64,000 nucleotides of DNA from Sarcocystis neurona (GCA_000727475.1 KL647300.1:3166725-3230724); one strand, 5' to 3'; numbered from the stretch's first letter, positions 38,007 through 50,161 are shown. The notes: generated by a model not told the origin, from the letters alone. A program made the numbers and translations.

Positions 38007-41000
38007 TCACACGATGTACTTGCTGAGAAATTTCTTGTGAAACTCGCTGCGCACGGGGTCATTGATGAACCTGCAGAAACCGAATAGCAGAACATTTCAT
38101 CGTTGATCAAGCCTCATACACTACCAGACGTCGGACGAATCACTGCAGACGAACACTTACACACATAAATATATACACGTACATACATACGTATACCTAA
38201 CTACAGGAAGGCTCACCGAATTTGGTCTATAGGTGTAATTTTTGATGTGTGCATCAGATGCAGTTATCACGGAGTGTGTACGTATTGGCAGTGCGGTAAT
38301 CCGATGGCAAATCATGCGCTGGAAAACCCAGCATCCCCGCGTGTCAACATTACCACAGCACTCAGACTTCGTTGGTGGCCCTCTACAGACACAACCACGT
38401 GTAGTGCCGGTGGGGCTGTATCAGACGTGAACCAACGCAGGACGCTACGTGCACTCACATGGCTTAAACAGACGTGTACACTCACGCTAATATGCGTATC
38501 TCAAAAGGCCTACTACGCTGAAGGTTACAGGCGTTTGCAAGTGTTATGTGCGTACCGCTGTGTACACCCACATACGCGTATACAGAAATTAGCTCTCAAG
38601 TCCGCAAACTGTCTGCATGCAGTCGCCGTCCTTGTTGATGTATTTGACACCTACGCCCACACGTACACGTGTAGAAGCGCGCGAGCGACACGCAAGGCAG
38701 ACGTTACAGACACGCAGAGACACTCTCCTTTCTTTGGCTTCTTCGGCTCAGCCGGGAGTGCTGTAGACAGTGAATCCGCTTCTACCTCTACCACAACACA
38801 ATTACAACTGAACACACTGTGTCCAGATAAACAGGCATACATATATGCATATATATATGCACATTTATTGTGGGGAGATGCCTGGAAAAGGCTGACCATG
38901 ACCGTAGAAGGAAATCAGGCCAGAAAAACACACATGCAGGTGATCGCCGATATATATATATATAGTCGCATAGGTACAGCTGAACAGACGAGGAGACCCG
39001 TGGCAAACGCTCACAGCAACAGTAAAGGGAAACGGACCCAAGCAACGGCACATGCGCACGTGTATAGACAGACGCAGAAATGTCATCGCTGCGTAAAACA
39101 TGTCTCCCTCACGCTACGCAGCACCGTGTCTCGCGGGTGGGCGGCACCTGAGCACGAAAGTCGCTTACTGTTTCTTCGCCTTCGGCAGATTCTTCGCCTG
39201 ATTTTTGAAGACTACTTCGTCGTCCCACCTACGCTTCACCGCTCCTGCTTGTCCAGGCTCGCCGCCGCCGGCCAGCTCAGGATCGAGTAGCAGAGGATTT
39301 GCTCGAAGCATGCGCTCCTTCTGTTCTGCCTCTTTCTTCTTCTCTTCTGCTAGTCGCTGCACATGCAACGCACGCCAAAAACAGCAAGCGCAAATCAGTC
39401 GTCTCACCTACACAAAGGCTCGCGAAGGCACACACAGGTAAATTCATGCAGTGGCGCTTACAGGCCTCTTGGGTGGGTACACCCGTACACATGCAACTAG
39501 ACTTGTACGCGCCTCTGTGTCTGTACACACTCACACCTGGATATAAAAACGTAAGCAAATATGGCAGCGGAGTGTGCACATCTGTTGTCTACGCATGTAT
39601 CTATCTATCCTTATATATATGTATACGCATAAGTACGTACACCTGTATGTACTCACCTGCACGTACGCATAAACACATACATGCATCCATATGCGTTTAT
39701 CTACGTCCAGCCACACGTTCACACATAATACCATGAACGCCCTTGAACAAAACACAGGCATGCGTGTGGACGTTTACAGAGAAAGAGAGAGAGTGTATGC
39801 AGCTGCAGGCGTATCTCTGCTGTGTAAGCTTGTAAAGTATAGCGATAAATACACGGAGGCAGGTCCACTCGCGAACCCATATAAACACAGCACACTACTA
39901 GGAGAAGCCGCCTTGATATGCATACATATATGTACATATATATATATATATATGTATATATATGCGTATACACATACATGTATATGTACAGATACGTATC
40001 TACATACATACTTTTTTATGCATACAAGTATAGGGTGACGCAATATACACGTATACGCACATATGTATATATTCACATTTTCAGGGTAGATAGACTCATA
40101 CTGCCCGTTGAGCGAGAAGAAAGCAGAGCACTCTTACCCGTGCTCTCTCTTCCTCTCGGCGTTCCTGTTTGATTTTTTCGAGTTCACGCAGCAACTCCTG
40201 CTCTTCGTCGCTCTCTTCATCGCTGAGTTCTTCGCTGCTGCTGCCTGCACCGCCTCCTTGTTCCCCAGCAGCACCACGTGCTTCTTTGCTGCCGCGGTTG
40301 TTGCTGCTGCTGCCCAAGAGCGCTGCTGCAGGGCGAAAGTCGCCGTCGTCCGCGTCTTCCGGAAACGGATTGGCGTAGTGCTCTAGACAAAACGTTCGCA
40401 TGCACGCACATGAAACAAAGACGTGTGCGATCGCTCTTGGGACAACAGCGGCCGAGAAGCCGCCACATCTCAACCCGATCAGCACAGCAGGGCCCAGCGG
40501 GGCAGGAGCAGGAGCAGTGGCAGCAGGATCGGACGCAACAAACGCAGGAGCGATAGCACGAGGAGAAGTACGAGGAGGACGAGAAACAGCAATAGGGTGA
40601 TGGCGGCAGAAACGGCGGCAACGGCAGTGGAATCACGGGCAGCAGCAGCACACGCACAGGCGACAGCAACAACGCCGCACACGCAGCAGCCGCAGTGCTG
40701 CCGGCAGCCCAACAGGACTCGAGTCAACTGTTATCGCGAGGACGCAGTTCCGCAGTCATCGACGCTGCAGCAATACCGAAGGAAAGCAGCAGCAGCAGCA
40801 TTCGCAAAAGCAGCTCCAACATGACAAACACACGCAGGACTACAAGCAGGATCCAGAGTGAATGCTGGAACTAGACGAGCAGTAGACGAGGCACCTGCAG
40901 CCTAGGAGACAAACGAGCGCAGCAGCACAAAAACGGGAGCTGCTGCACAACCGGTTCCCGCTTGCAACTACTGTGACGGCAGCAGAGCACTTTCCTATCC

Positions 41001-44000
41001 TCATCAGAAACGCGAGCACCACCTCAGCAGCAGCAGCAACGAAAGGAATACGAGCAACAGCAAGAGCAACAAAAAACCCCGTGAACGACAGCTGCACCGC
41101 CAAAACAGCAGCACCTTCCGCAGCAATAGCAGCAAACGACTGTCAAGTTTAGCAGCAGCGGCAGCATACTGCGTCGGCGTTTCTGCCGCCGTCCTTACCT
41201 GCGGGGAGCGCCGAAAGCGTGCTGCAGTGCAAGTCGACAAGCAGAAGAGAGGACGAACACACAGCAGCAGAAAGCCGTCAACAACTTCCAGAAGCACACC
41301 AGCCTGGTGGAACATAAACAGAGAGGTCACAGAATAATTCTACAGCAACCGCTATACGGCGCTCTCCCTGCACTGAGTTATACTCCAATGTATATCCACA
41401 GGATACATACATGTTTTAATTCGTTGTTCCTTATTTACAAGTACATTATTGCTTGAATACTCAACCCAAGACATTCTATAAAATGTAAGTATAAAATGTT
41501 AAAAGGCTCATTTGAAGAACTAACCAAATATAGACGATTATTTTCTGTAGAACTAGATGCAATAGGAACAGATGTATCGTTAATAGGTGAAGGCTGCTGC
41601 ATATAAATTGCTGCGACAGCTGCATGCATCGCACACACCCGCAAGGCAGAGGGCGAGCTATCTTGCTGTGCACGCGCCACCAGCGAGACACTCCCACAGA
41701 GTTGACTCGCTCGGGTACTTCGCAGGCTGCAGATGCTTTCGAATTCACATAATCTTGCGGGCATGTAACTCAGTCTTCTCAACGTCAATTCCTGCAGAAA
41801 CACGTCTCCCTCTCAGCGAAGAAAAACGCAGCATATCGTGCTACCCTTGTGTGCGCACCAGCTGTAAATATGTATGTGTATATCTATATATATACCGACA
41901 CATACACACACACACACATACTGGGTCGACCGCTTGCACGTAAAAATGAAACTACACCGGCAACAAACACCCACTGCGACTGTCTCTCTCTCTATATTAG
42001 AGTTAAACAAAAACTGATCACTGCACTCATGTGCTGTCTGTAACTTGACGGATCTCCACGTGACTACTTATCTCTGTGCGCCTATATATATCGATACTTT
42101 ACCTACATTTATGTACACCTCCATATATACACACCCATATATACACACCCATACATACACACGCACGGTACACGCGTAAGTGCATATAAACATATATATG
42201 TATACACATATATGTACATACGTATGCTCACACACGTATACGTTCCCTATCCGTGTGTCCTCCCCCTTCCTTCCCGTAAGCGACCACGTGCAGGAACTCC
42301 TAATGTAAGCCAGCCACATCACTAGGCGGGCTGATACCCGCACGATGCAAAGGAAAACGGCGAGCTTCAATAGAAAAAAAGGACAGAGAGATAGAAAAGG
42401 GTACTAGGGAAACCCAGAGAAGGCTGACGGAAAAGGTGCGACAAGACGGGAGGGAACAGAAAAAGCAGTCAGTCGAAACAAACCAAAACGCACGATGCGA
42501 TTTTCCGGCGGGCTGCCGCTGCTTGCTTCTCCTTCGCCTCCAGCTGCTGCTCGAGCTTCTTCTTGTTGGTAGTCTGCGGCCCCTGCTCTGGCTTCCGCTG
42601 CTTCAGAGTAAGGTTCCCTGGCTGGTCGCGTGAGCTCACCTGCATGGGACAGCAGCAGGACGACGACAGCAGCAGCAGCAGCGGCAAAGTAAGCGAGCAG
42701 CAGCGGTGGAGTGAGGCAGCAGCAGCGACAAATACCAGACAGTTGCCCACCGGATAGAACAGCATCACCAGCAGCACCGATGACACTTCGGGCCACGTAC
42801 GGACGCTAGCCCCTTACAGCAGTAGCCGAGGGACATCCAGCAGCAACGGCTGCGGCACCTAGAGGTGGAGTGCGGCAGGAGCAGCAGCAGTCGCTGCAGC
42901 AGAGATAAAGGTGCTGCAGACGCAGAGAGGAAGTAACACGAGCAGGTAGGCGGCGGCAGCAGTAGCAGCAACGCCAGACTTTCGGGTGCACCAGCAGCAA
43001 CAGCAGAGATAGGCCTGCACCAGCTGCAGCAGTAACAAGATGTGTGTCCAGTCAGCAGCTGATCCAGAGGCGCAGAAATCGCACCAGATTATGTCCGCGA
43101 AACGCAGCGACAGCACCACCGGTCGAACCGTATTAGCAGCAGCTACACGCAACAGTGCGGCGCGTCCGAAGACGCCGGCATCCCAGAATCAATCCCATTA
43201 CCACGCAGCAGCACAAGCTACACAGTAGCAGCACTCGCAGCAAAAGCAGAAGCAGCCGCTGGTACATTCCAAGGGCAGTAGCGCTGACCACCGAGTACCA
43301 GCAGGACACCAGCAGGCATCTCAAGCAGCAGCAGCGGGGAACTGCATGCACTGACTGCAAATGCTTCAACACCTCCTACAGCCTCAAAGCAGCCGCGCCA
43401 GCTGCAAACACATGCGATAAGCACAACGACATCTCCGGAGCAGCAGCATTCGCAATGCAGTACCGGGATTCTTACAATGGCCTCAGAACAGTGCGTGATA
43501 TATACATATATATATACACATATATACATCCATACGTGTATATATACACATATACGCTACCTGCATTTGTGTGCGCATGAGCGACTATTACAATGGTTTC
43601 ATATATATATATATGTCTTACTTGCACTTGTGTATGCACGTAAGACTGCTGCAGCGGCGTTACCTACTTGTATATATACATATATACACTACTTGCGCTT
43701 GCGTACGCATGTACGACTGTTGCAGTGGTTATATATATATATATAAATTATTTGCATTTATGTGTGCGTGGACGAAGAGATTTGCCCCTGAGTATACGGT
43801 AGTTGCGTAGAGGCATTTGTGTACTTGGAGTTGGATATAACAAAGTATGTACAATAGAGGCTGCACCTACACACATATGGACAATTTTGTCTGTACACGC
43901 ACAAAGGCGTACAATCTTCGCAGGTTTCAATCATAGACTGCGTGGATAGGAATATACAAACGTGTATACATGGCCACACACGTATACGTACAGGTTACAA

Positions 44001-44711
44001 ATAGATACACGGTCGCTGGTGTGTAAGGCTCTTCTTGGACGGGCCCAGAGGGAATGACAGAACGCCATGAAAGAGAAGGCCAGAAAAACGGTAGGCGATA
44101 GTAAAGGAGCACGACGAGAGAAAAGAAGGAAACGACAGAGAGGTGCAGAGACACACCAGCAACGGAGAAAGACGAAGAAAAAAAGAAGGGCAAGGACTGA
44201 ATGGGGGTGACAGAAGGAAGGCGAGAAAGCGGAGGACCGAGCACAATGGTGTACGTAAGACAGGAGAAGCGGGAAGCGAAGGGGAAGAGCTGTCTACAGA
44301 AAGAAGGTGAAGGAAGCACCGATTCGCATAGACAAAGGGGGCAGCAATCAGAGACCAGCAAAAAGAGAGAAGAGCTACAGAGAACGAGAAAGAGACAAAA
44401 TGCAAGAGAGGCAATTTACATGCGTGCACAACAACGCGCGGAAATAGGAAGACTTTCTAAAGAGACGAACGCACACCCAAGAAAACAAAGATACTGTCTT
44501 ACAAGAGAAGGACGCACACCCAAGAGTAAGAAGTGGACTTTTTAGTCATTAAAAAGAGTACACACAGACGGGACCACTTCAGAAGGAACAGGCAGAGGAA
44601 AAAAATAGAAAGTAAGAGAAAGATTACTTTTTGGGTAGGAATGAGGCGATTCCCCCCCTGGTTCTCTCCCCCAAGAGCGTTGTGCCAAGTAGGTCTATGT
44701 GCCGTCGTCAT
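38007..44711 (-). CDS. CWC15: Pre-mRNA-splicing factor CWC15 (Cwf15/Cwc15 family)
   Basis: Component of the Prp19-associated spliceosome, nuclear. Minus-strand exons: 44711-44628, 42639-42490, 40380-40138, 39356-39169, 38070-38007; 729 nt, about 242 aa, close to the human length of 229. The N-terminus MTTAHRPTWHNALGG matches the invariant family start. Exon 2 gives VSSRDQPGNLTLKQRK and a charged helix. Exon 3 has an acidic stretch (EDADDGDF, then ELSDEESDEEQ) followed by LLRELEKIKQERREEERAR. Exon 4 has KRRWDDEVVFKNQAK, the family hallmark. Exon 5 encodes FINDPVRSEFHKKFLSKYIV and stop. The boundaries of exons 1, 4 and 5 are firm. The exon 2 donor (TGC|GTTTTG chosen over TC|GTGCGT) and exon 3 acceptor were picked because they keep frame; a small extra exon is possible. 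The introns hold CAG blocks and microsatellites. Confidence 0.9.
39915..40025. repeat. (TA)n/(TACA)n microsatellite in CWC15 intron 3
   Basis: About 100 bp of TATATATATGTATATATATGCGTATACACATACATG-type sequence (two joined runs) between exons 3 and 4. Confidence 0.8.
40460..41170. repeat. CAG/GCA-rich block in CWC15 intron 2
   Basis: The plus strand is GCA/CAG-rich and interspersed with unique DNA. On the minus (sense) strand it reads poly-Leu/Cys/Ala with stops. I see no exon in it, though a small unrecognised CWC15 exon cannot be excluded. Confidence 0.5.
42075..42240. repeat. TA/CA microsatellite in CWC15 intron 2
   Basis: Repeated CATATATACACACC units followed by ATATATGTATACACATATATG. 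Non-coding. Confidence 0.75.
42650..43470. repeat. CAG-rich block in CWC15 intron 1
   Basis: Dense CAG/GCA trinucleotides on the plus strand. ORFs on either strand are short and low-complexity. Intronic relative to CWC15. Confidence 0.5.
43555..43790. repeat. Diverged ~60-70 bp tandem repeat, four copies
   Basis: Units begin CTACCTGCATTTGTGTGCGC (43,557), TTACTTGCACTTGTGTATGC (43,618), CTACTTGCGCTTGCGTACGC (about 43,688) and TTATTTGCATTTATGTGTGC (about 43,747). They are separated by (TA)n. Conceptual translation shows LLQWF/LLQWLYIYI-like repeats, but this lies in CWC15 intron 1 and has no other coding sign. Confidence 0.65.
44040..44570 (+). other. Polypurine block (plus strand) in CWC15 intron 1
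   Basis: Over 500 bases are strongly A/G-biased (GAAGGAAACGACAGAGAGG and similar). The CWC15 sense strand is therefore C/T-rich just downstream of exon 1. No exon is seen. Confidence 0.55.
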
Positions 44712-45014
44712 CTTGAGATCGTCTGCTTAAATTTTCTCCTTTGTCGCTACAGAACGTCTTCCCCTCGTCCGCATGTTCCTCCTTTTTCGGCCTTCACTGC
44801 TCCTTTCCTCCTCTACCCGTTCCTCTGCTCCTTTTTTACTTTCTGTCCTTTGCCACGTCGCTTTGATCGTTCTGTTCTCCTCTCCGAATTCTTTCGTCGT
44901 CTTTTCCTACTTTCCACCTATGTGAGTTGTTCACTTCATTCTCCTTCTTCGTCTTCTTCCGCCTTTTCTCCTTCCTGCTGCTCGCATCCACCTCGTCCAC
45001 CCCCCCCCCCTACT
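44712..45014. promoter_or_regulatory. Probable bidirectional promoter between CWC15 and the 45,015 gene
   Basis: The two start codons diverge and are 303 bp apart. The plus strand from 44,735 is C/T-rich (CCTCTACCCGTTCCTCTGC and similar) and ends in an 11-base C run (45,000-45,010) four bases before the plus ATG. No TATA box is obvious. Promoter function is inferred from gene arrangement only. Confidence 0.4.
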
Positions 45015-45203
45015 ATGGCTGCTGCTGCTCTTGCTGGTGCTTGGCGTAGCCACGGGTTTTCCTTGGTGCAAACGCTTCACCACCTCGCGCCTTGGGGCAC
45101 TCGATCGCCGCCGCTATCTTGCTCCCAAGCGGCTACACCACGGCAATACACACGCGAGATTACGTATGTGCACCCCGAAGAAGACGTACTTATAAACACA
45201 CAG
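45015..45203 (+). CDS. First exon of an unidentified plus-strand gene, possibly mitochondrial
   Basis: The exon has 63 codons starting MAAAALAGAWRSHGFSLVQT and ending EEDVLINTQ, followed at once by the donor GTAAAC. The first 45 residues are rich in Ala, Arg, Ser and Leu with no acidic residue, as in mitochondrial presequences. From ITYVHPEED onward it looks like folded protein. No family recognised. Downstream exons were not identified; a weak candidate is 46,330-46,413 (GTG TTC AAC AAC...), whose acceptor lacks a pyrimidine tract. Its divergent position opposite CWC15 supports a real start. Confidence 0.4.
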
Positions 45204-47383
45204 GTAAACGCGGGGACATAAAGTACTACACACACACGTGTTTCTGTAATATGCATGCGTATGTATGTACATTTGTCAGTAAAATATGCCCTACTATTAC
45301 GTACTTGTATACCCCTCTCTATATATACAGGCAACTAGAGACGGACACGCACACCAGCGCGTGGTAGAAACAGCTAGCTTTGACTACTGAACCGCGTCTT
45401 CCCATAATAACATCAAACAGACACTACTATGACACTTCAGCAAGGGACAGTCGCCGGGAACATAGTAAAGAAACCCAGCAGAATCGGAGAAAAGAGAGTC
45501 GAATCCGCTTGGGCGACGAAGACATTTTCCGTGGATTACATGGGTTCGAGAAACAAAGTAGACGAAAATAACATTCGTATACGTTCCACGTATTGCTGTC
45601 CTAGCCACTTCGACGCGAAACACGCGCACTTCTATCACTGGCGTGAGAAATCAACCGCATATCGGTTGTGCCACCAGAAGGGAATGGCTGAAAAGAAGGA
45701 AAACTGCGGAGTCAGGAACAGCTTCTGGAGCGGAAATCAACGAGATGAATATGTATAGAAGTGGACAACGACGGAGGTAGAGAAAGGGGGTAATAAGTCA
45801 GCACGGGAGAGGACGCGGGACTTCAAAAGTGTACGAATAGAAAATACATAAGGGCCGACGCGAGAGTTGGTAACGTGGAACAGCTGGTACGAGAGCTGTG
45901 AAAAGCGAGTCCAGTACGGAAGGAAGAAAGTTGAGAGGATTCTAGGTATCTACTGCAAAGCGTATGTCCAGTAGTAGTGGCTGTCCTTTGACGGCGAGAT
46001 GCTGAGGAGAGAGAAGAAATACACGGGTGTCCGGCGCAGAGGAAAATGAAGGGAAAAAGGAAGAACCACAAGAAGTTACACGAGTACGGAGAAGTACAGA
46101 CGACGACGTTATTACATGGGAAGACTAAGAGAAAACAGACGGCATCCGCACGAGAAAAAGGACGTGGCTGCGAAGAGCAGATGCGCCCGCAGGAGAAGAG
46201 GAGGACCGCGCGAAAAAAGTCAGAGGAGGGGAAAGAGAAAAGGAGGGACGGCAAACGAAGGGTGGAAAACACGGCAACAGATGCTTGAAGTCGATATCGC
46301 GGAAAACTGCGCAAAAAACCTGTTTTGAGGTGTTCAACAACGGTAGAGCGCCTCGTCTACCATCAGAGATCTGCAGTGAGATGTGTATACACCCGAATCC
46401 TGAAGATCGTCAGGTGTACGTACACCCCAATATGCTGACAAGTCACCGTAGATTTCTTGTAGTTGATGACATTGCTGCCGCCACAACCGGCACAGAAAGC
46501 CTTAACGCCAGGCAGCAGCCACACCTGGCGTTGCACTGCAAGCATGCAAACGGATGTAGCTCATGCGACAATGGTACCGCGGGGAGGAATTCCCTGTCCT
46601 TCTTCTAGCGTACTTGGAAGACTGCTGACGCGATAGATTATCGAATCACTGCAGCGACTTCTGTCTGCGTGCGTCTTCCATGGTGGCGGTGGTTACGGTT
46701 TTCACACCAGTAGCTACTAAGTTGCTGGTTGCAATGCTCGCTGCAGCAGCAGAACCTGCCGGACGGCACAGTCCTGCAACAGTCGCGACACCGGCAACGG
46801 GCACCACCAAGCAGCACACTCGGAGTAATGGTAGCAGCAGACCGGCAGCGGCACATCGGCAGCAGCAGGAGCCGCAGCAGGAGCAGCAGCAGGAGCAGCA
46901 GCAGGAGCAGCAGCACCAGCAGCTAAACCTTTCAGCTTCTGACGCACTCTCAGCAGACGGCTACAACATGCACGTATCCATGCACACGGCGGAAGCACAG
47001 GCACAATCCAGCAGGGAGGGGTTTTGTCGGATCGAGCACTACCAGCAGTAGCAGCAGCGAGCGTAGTATAGCATCCGAGTCGGACAGTCCGAATGTATGT
47101 CCATGGACTGCAGCAGCTGGTAGGAAGCAGCAGGAGCAGCCTTTTCGCAACCGCAGCAGTATCAATTTAGGAGGACGGTGCCGTATATCTCGGTTCAATT
47201 CCGCAGATTATGTTGACTCTCGCGTTAAACGCAGGCTGTGGAACTTCTCTTCGGAAATCCTGACCTCTATCGTCTATGAGAGAACTCAGCCATTTTGAGC
47301 GTTCCCCTGCCCAAGGCCGTCGGTGCCTACATATAGATAGACGCGTACATATGTATAGACACGCAAATGCATTCCACGTATGT
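45204..47383. other. No confident gene; purine-rich and CAG-rich stretches
   Basis: Sequence from 45,780 to 46,280 is purine-rich on the plus strand. Sequence from 46,740 to 47,150 is CAG-rich, including a 15-bp unit (GAGCAGCAGCAG...) at 46,861-46,925. Several ORFs of 80-160 codons exist on both strands without recognisable domains or paired splice sites. Introns of the 45,015 gene are the likeliest content. Confidence 0.35.
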
Positions 47384-47523
47384 AGCTGTAAACACACTAA
47401 GTAACACATCACCATCCATATACACACGTACGGTATTCCACTGTAATGCTGCCAGCTGTAAATACACTAAGTAATACTTCACCATCCATGTACACACGTA
47501 CGATATTCCAACGTAGTGCTACC
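47384..47523. repeat. 70-bp tandem duplication
   Basis: Two copies start at 47,384 and 47,454: AGCTGTAAACACACTAAGTA versus AGCTGTAAATACACTAAGTA, and so on through ATTCCA-GTA-TGCT-CC. They differ at about ten positions. No ORF spans them usefully. Confidence 0.85.
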
Positions 47524-47660
47524 AGCGCCCCCTGTCCGTGACATACCTTGCAAGTCTATATGAGGGGGACTGCGTGCAGGTGGTACATCCACATACGTGT
47601 CGATGCAGACTGAACAGTAGTAAAGCACTCCTAAAATTACCCGTAGGAAATGCCATTTAC

Positions 47661-47892
47661 CAGCGCGTCCTGAACGTGCACGACTGCTGGTGCTGCTGGT
47701 GCAGACGAAGCTGCCCCGCTCCTCCACCGGTACCTCTTCCAGTTGCTGTTCGATCATTCGCCACTGCCGAAACGTAGCCGTTGCCGTAATGCCGTTGATT
47801 GCCAGCCTGTTGCTGCTACCGTACCGCAGCCCTCCTGCATCTGCTAGTGGGACAAGTTTTCTACGTTTGCGTCCATGTATTTGTAGCCGCAC
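47661..47892 (-). CDS. Candidate internal exon of an unidentified minus-strand gene
   Basis: On the minus strand a good acceptor (GATTTTCAG) is followed by 77 codons and one base, then the donor GTAAAT. The product begins VRLQIHGRKRRKLVPLADAG and continues with a charged, non-repetitive stretch containing FRQWRMIEQQLEEVPVEERG. Both splice sites and the balanced composition argue for coding. A second possible exon upstream is about 49,012-48,895 (ending HCLKGRRML before GTAAGG), but its phase does not join directly. No family recognised. Confidence 0.35.
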
Positions 47893-50161
47893 CTGAAAAT
47901 CACCTCGTGTCTTTTGACTATCTGACTGGAGTTTTCTGTTGTATACACGCGCGGCTGCATACACATGCATCCATACCCAGACACACATATCGGCATACGT
48001 ACATCTGCGTTTATGTATATCTGGGGAGAAATACACATGTACATACTTCTACTAAAATATAGTGCGTGTGCGCATGTGTGCGCGTAGACGTCTGTTATAG
48101 AGTGACCCGTATACATACATAGGCATGGATATGTGCGTCCACGTGTTACCAGGACGCCTGTCCATGGACGTGCTACGCGACAAAGATGTGTCTTAAAAAT
48201 ATACACCTTCATACATATATATATATCCTGTATGGACGTATGATGTATATATTCGTACGCGTCATAGCCATTACAGTTCTACATGCCTGCTAACAAATTG
48301 TTTCATTGAAACTGCGAGGTCACCTTGTGGTCAGCCGACGCAGCGCTTCGCGCCGCGTAGGCCATCCTTGTCGTATATGCACGTCAGTTACGACTGCAGC
48401 AGCAACAGCAGCAGCATTCGAGAGGGCGACAACGGCGGCCGCATCCGTTCCGCCGGAGCAGCAGAAACAATCCAGGATCGTAGCAGCAGCAGGCAGCGGA
48501 GCTGCCTACCAACGCAAGACCTGCAATGCACACTCCAGTATTAGCAGCCCCAGCAAGGCGGGGACAATGTTTGCGTTGCTACGTCTGCGGGTTCCGGCTG
48601 TATGCGCTTGTTTTTGTGAGCTTTCACTGCGTACGCAGCTGCCTCAGCTTCGACGACAACAGGGCAGGGCAAGCTTGATCATTTACCACCAGCTACCTGC
48701 CGCGGCGCGGCTGTCAGTTGTCTTGCGCGAGGAGGGAAAGGGGGGAGCTGCAGCACACTGCCACCACTCCTGGCCGCAGGACGCCGCCTGAATTTCTGTA
48801 TATTTTTCCGTTTGTCTTCTGCACTTTCGAGCTTGACAGCTGCCGTTCCTGCCTGTCTAATTCTAAACCTTTTGTGTCGTAATCGAACTTCTCCTTACCA
48901 AGCATCCTCCTGCCCTTCAAACAGTGAAACCTGTCATCTCTTTGTCCGTCGTGCTCTCGACCGCGTTGCACCCACGGACGCACAGGCCGCCGAAGGAGCA
49001 CCAGCAGTGCTGCTGTAGCGCCGAAGACAGCAGCACACAACTCCACCTTGCGCCAATAGATATAAATTACTCTGCTCTTAACAATTGTTTGGGGTTCTGC
49101 AGGCAAGCAGAAAACGGAGTTTTCCCCCAAAGACAACTTTCCTTGTTTTTTAAACCCCGTTGTTGGCCGCCCGAGCGCGCACGTACAAATCACGGCGGCA
49201 TGCGCGCTTCCTGCAGCCCGCATACCTTTCCTCCTAGTAGCACGCTAGTTGCTTCAACAACCTGACCTGGTGCTGCTGCTACTCTTGTACCTGTGCTGCT
49301 TCTTCTTCCGTTGCTGCTGCGCCTCCCTCTGCTGCTGCACCGCCTGCCGCAGCCCACTGCGCGCGACGTTTCCAGTGTGTACCACGAGTCAGTACATGTG
49401 TGTTCTGCTGCTGTGCAGTCTACTTACTTCACACAAGCGACATCCCTCATATTCACCAGGGTGCAAGAACACACGTGTAGGGTTTGCGATAGATCCTTCG
49501 ATATACATGCATGAAGGTGGTGAGCACACATGCACGTACATGCGTACAAAATTCGCCTCTCTATACTTTCGTTAACGTCGTACATACGCTGTGATTTCCC
49601 TTTGTGGTCACGGGAAGCCCTGTATTCGAGCGTGGCCAGTAGAAGCAGACAAATAGTCTTTTCACTCTTACATGCTCCGCAGCATGGGATCCTGAGCTTC
49701 CGCCTCGAATATGCGGATATTTCCTGCGGATGTGTGCGTGACGTAGCCCCCCATATTGGTGTGGCTTTCACGTGTCCAGCAGCTGCACACCTGCAGACCC
49801 TGCGTACAAATAAAACAGCTGCAGGCAGCATAGACATAGTGACGAAGTATTTACACTCCCTATATATATATAGATAGACATGTGTATATGCGTGGATAGA
49901 TGTCTGTGTGTATACACGTACACTGTATTCTTTCTGCAAAACGCTCTGTGCTTTTCCGCTACTGCCGCCAATTTGGTGTATGTGAGAGACTCAGAACTCC
50001 CTCCTTTGCTGCTCGTGAACAAGCATCTTCTGATGCTGCCGCGGTGCGTGCCTCGCTGCATTTCCTGCTGCAGTACGCGCAGGGACTGCCGGTGCTCTTG
50101 AAGTCGCTGCTGCTGCTGTGTTGCGGTCGCTGCTGCTGTTGAGGCATCCTCCAGCGTTGTG
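47893..50161. other. Unresolved region upstream of the large plus-strand gene
   Basis: It contains TA/CA-rich DNA (47,950-48,270), mixed sequence and a CTG-rich stretch (49,265-49,370). A plus-frame segment at about 49,965-50,100 reads SFAAREQASSDAAAVRASLH and could be an upstream exon of the large gene. The opposite strand is equally open, so I leave it unassigned. Confidence 0.35.

Noticed and set aside
47185..47200. GGTTCAATTCC, a match to the tRNA B-box consensus
   Set aside because: No A-box or acceptor-stem pairing is visible upstream, so no tRNA is called.
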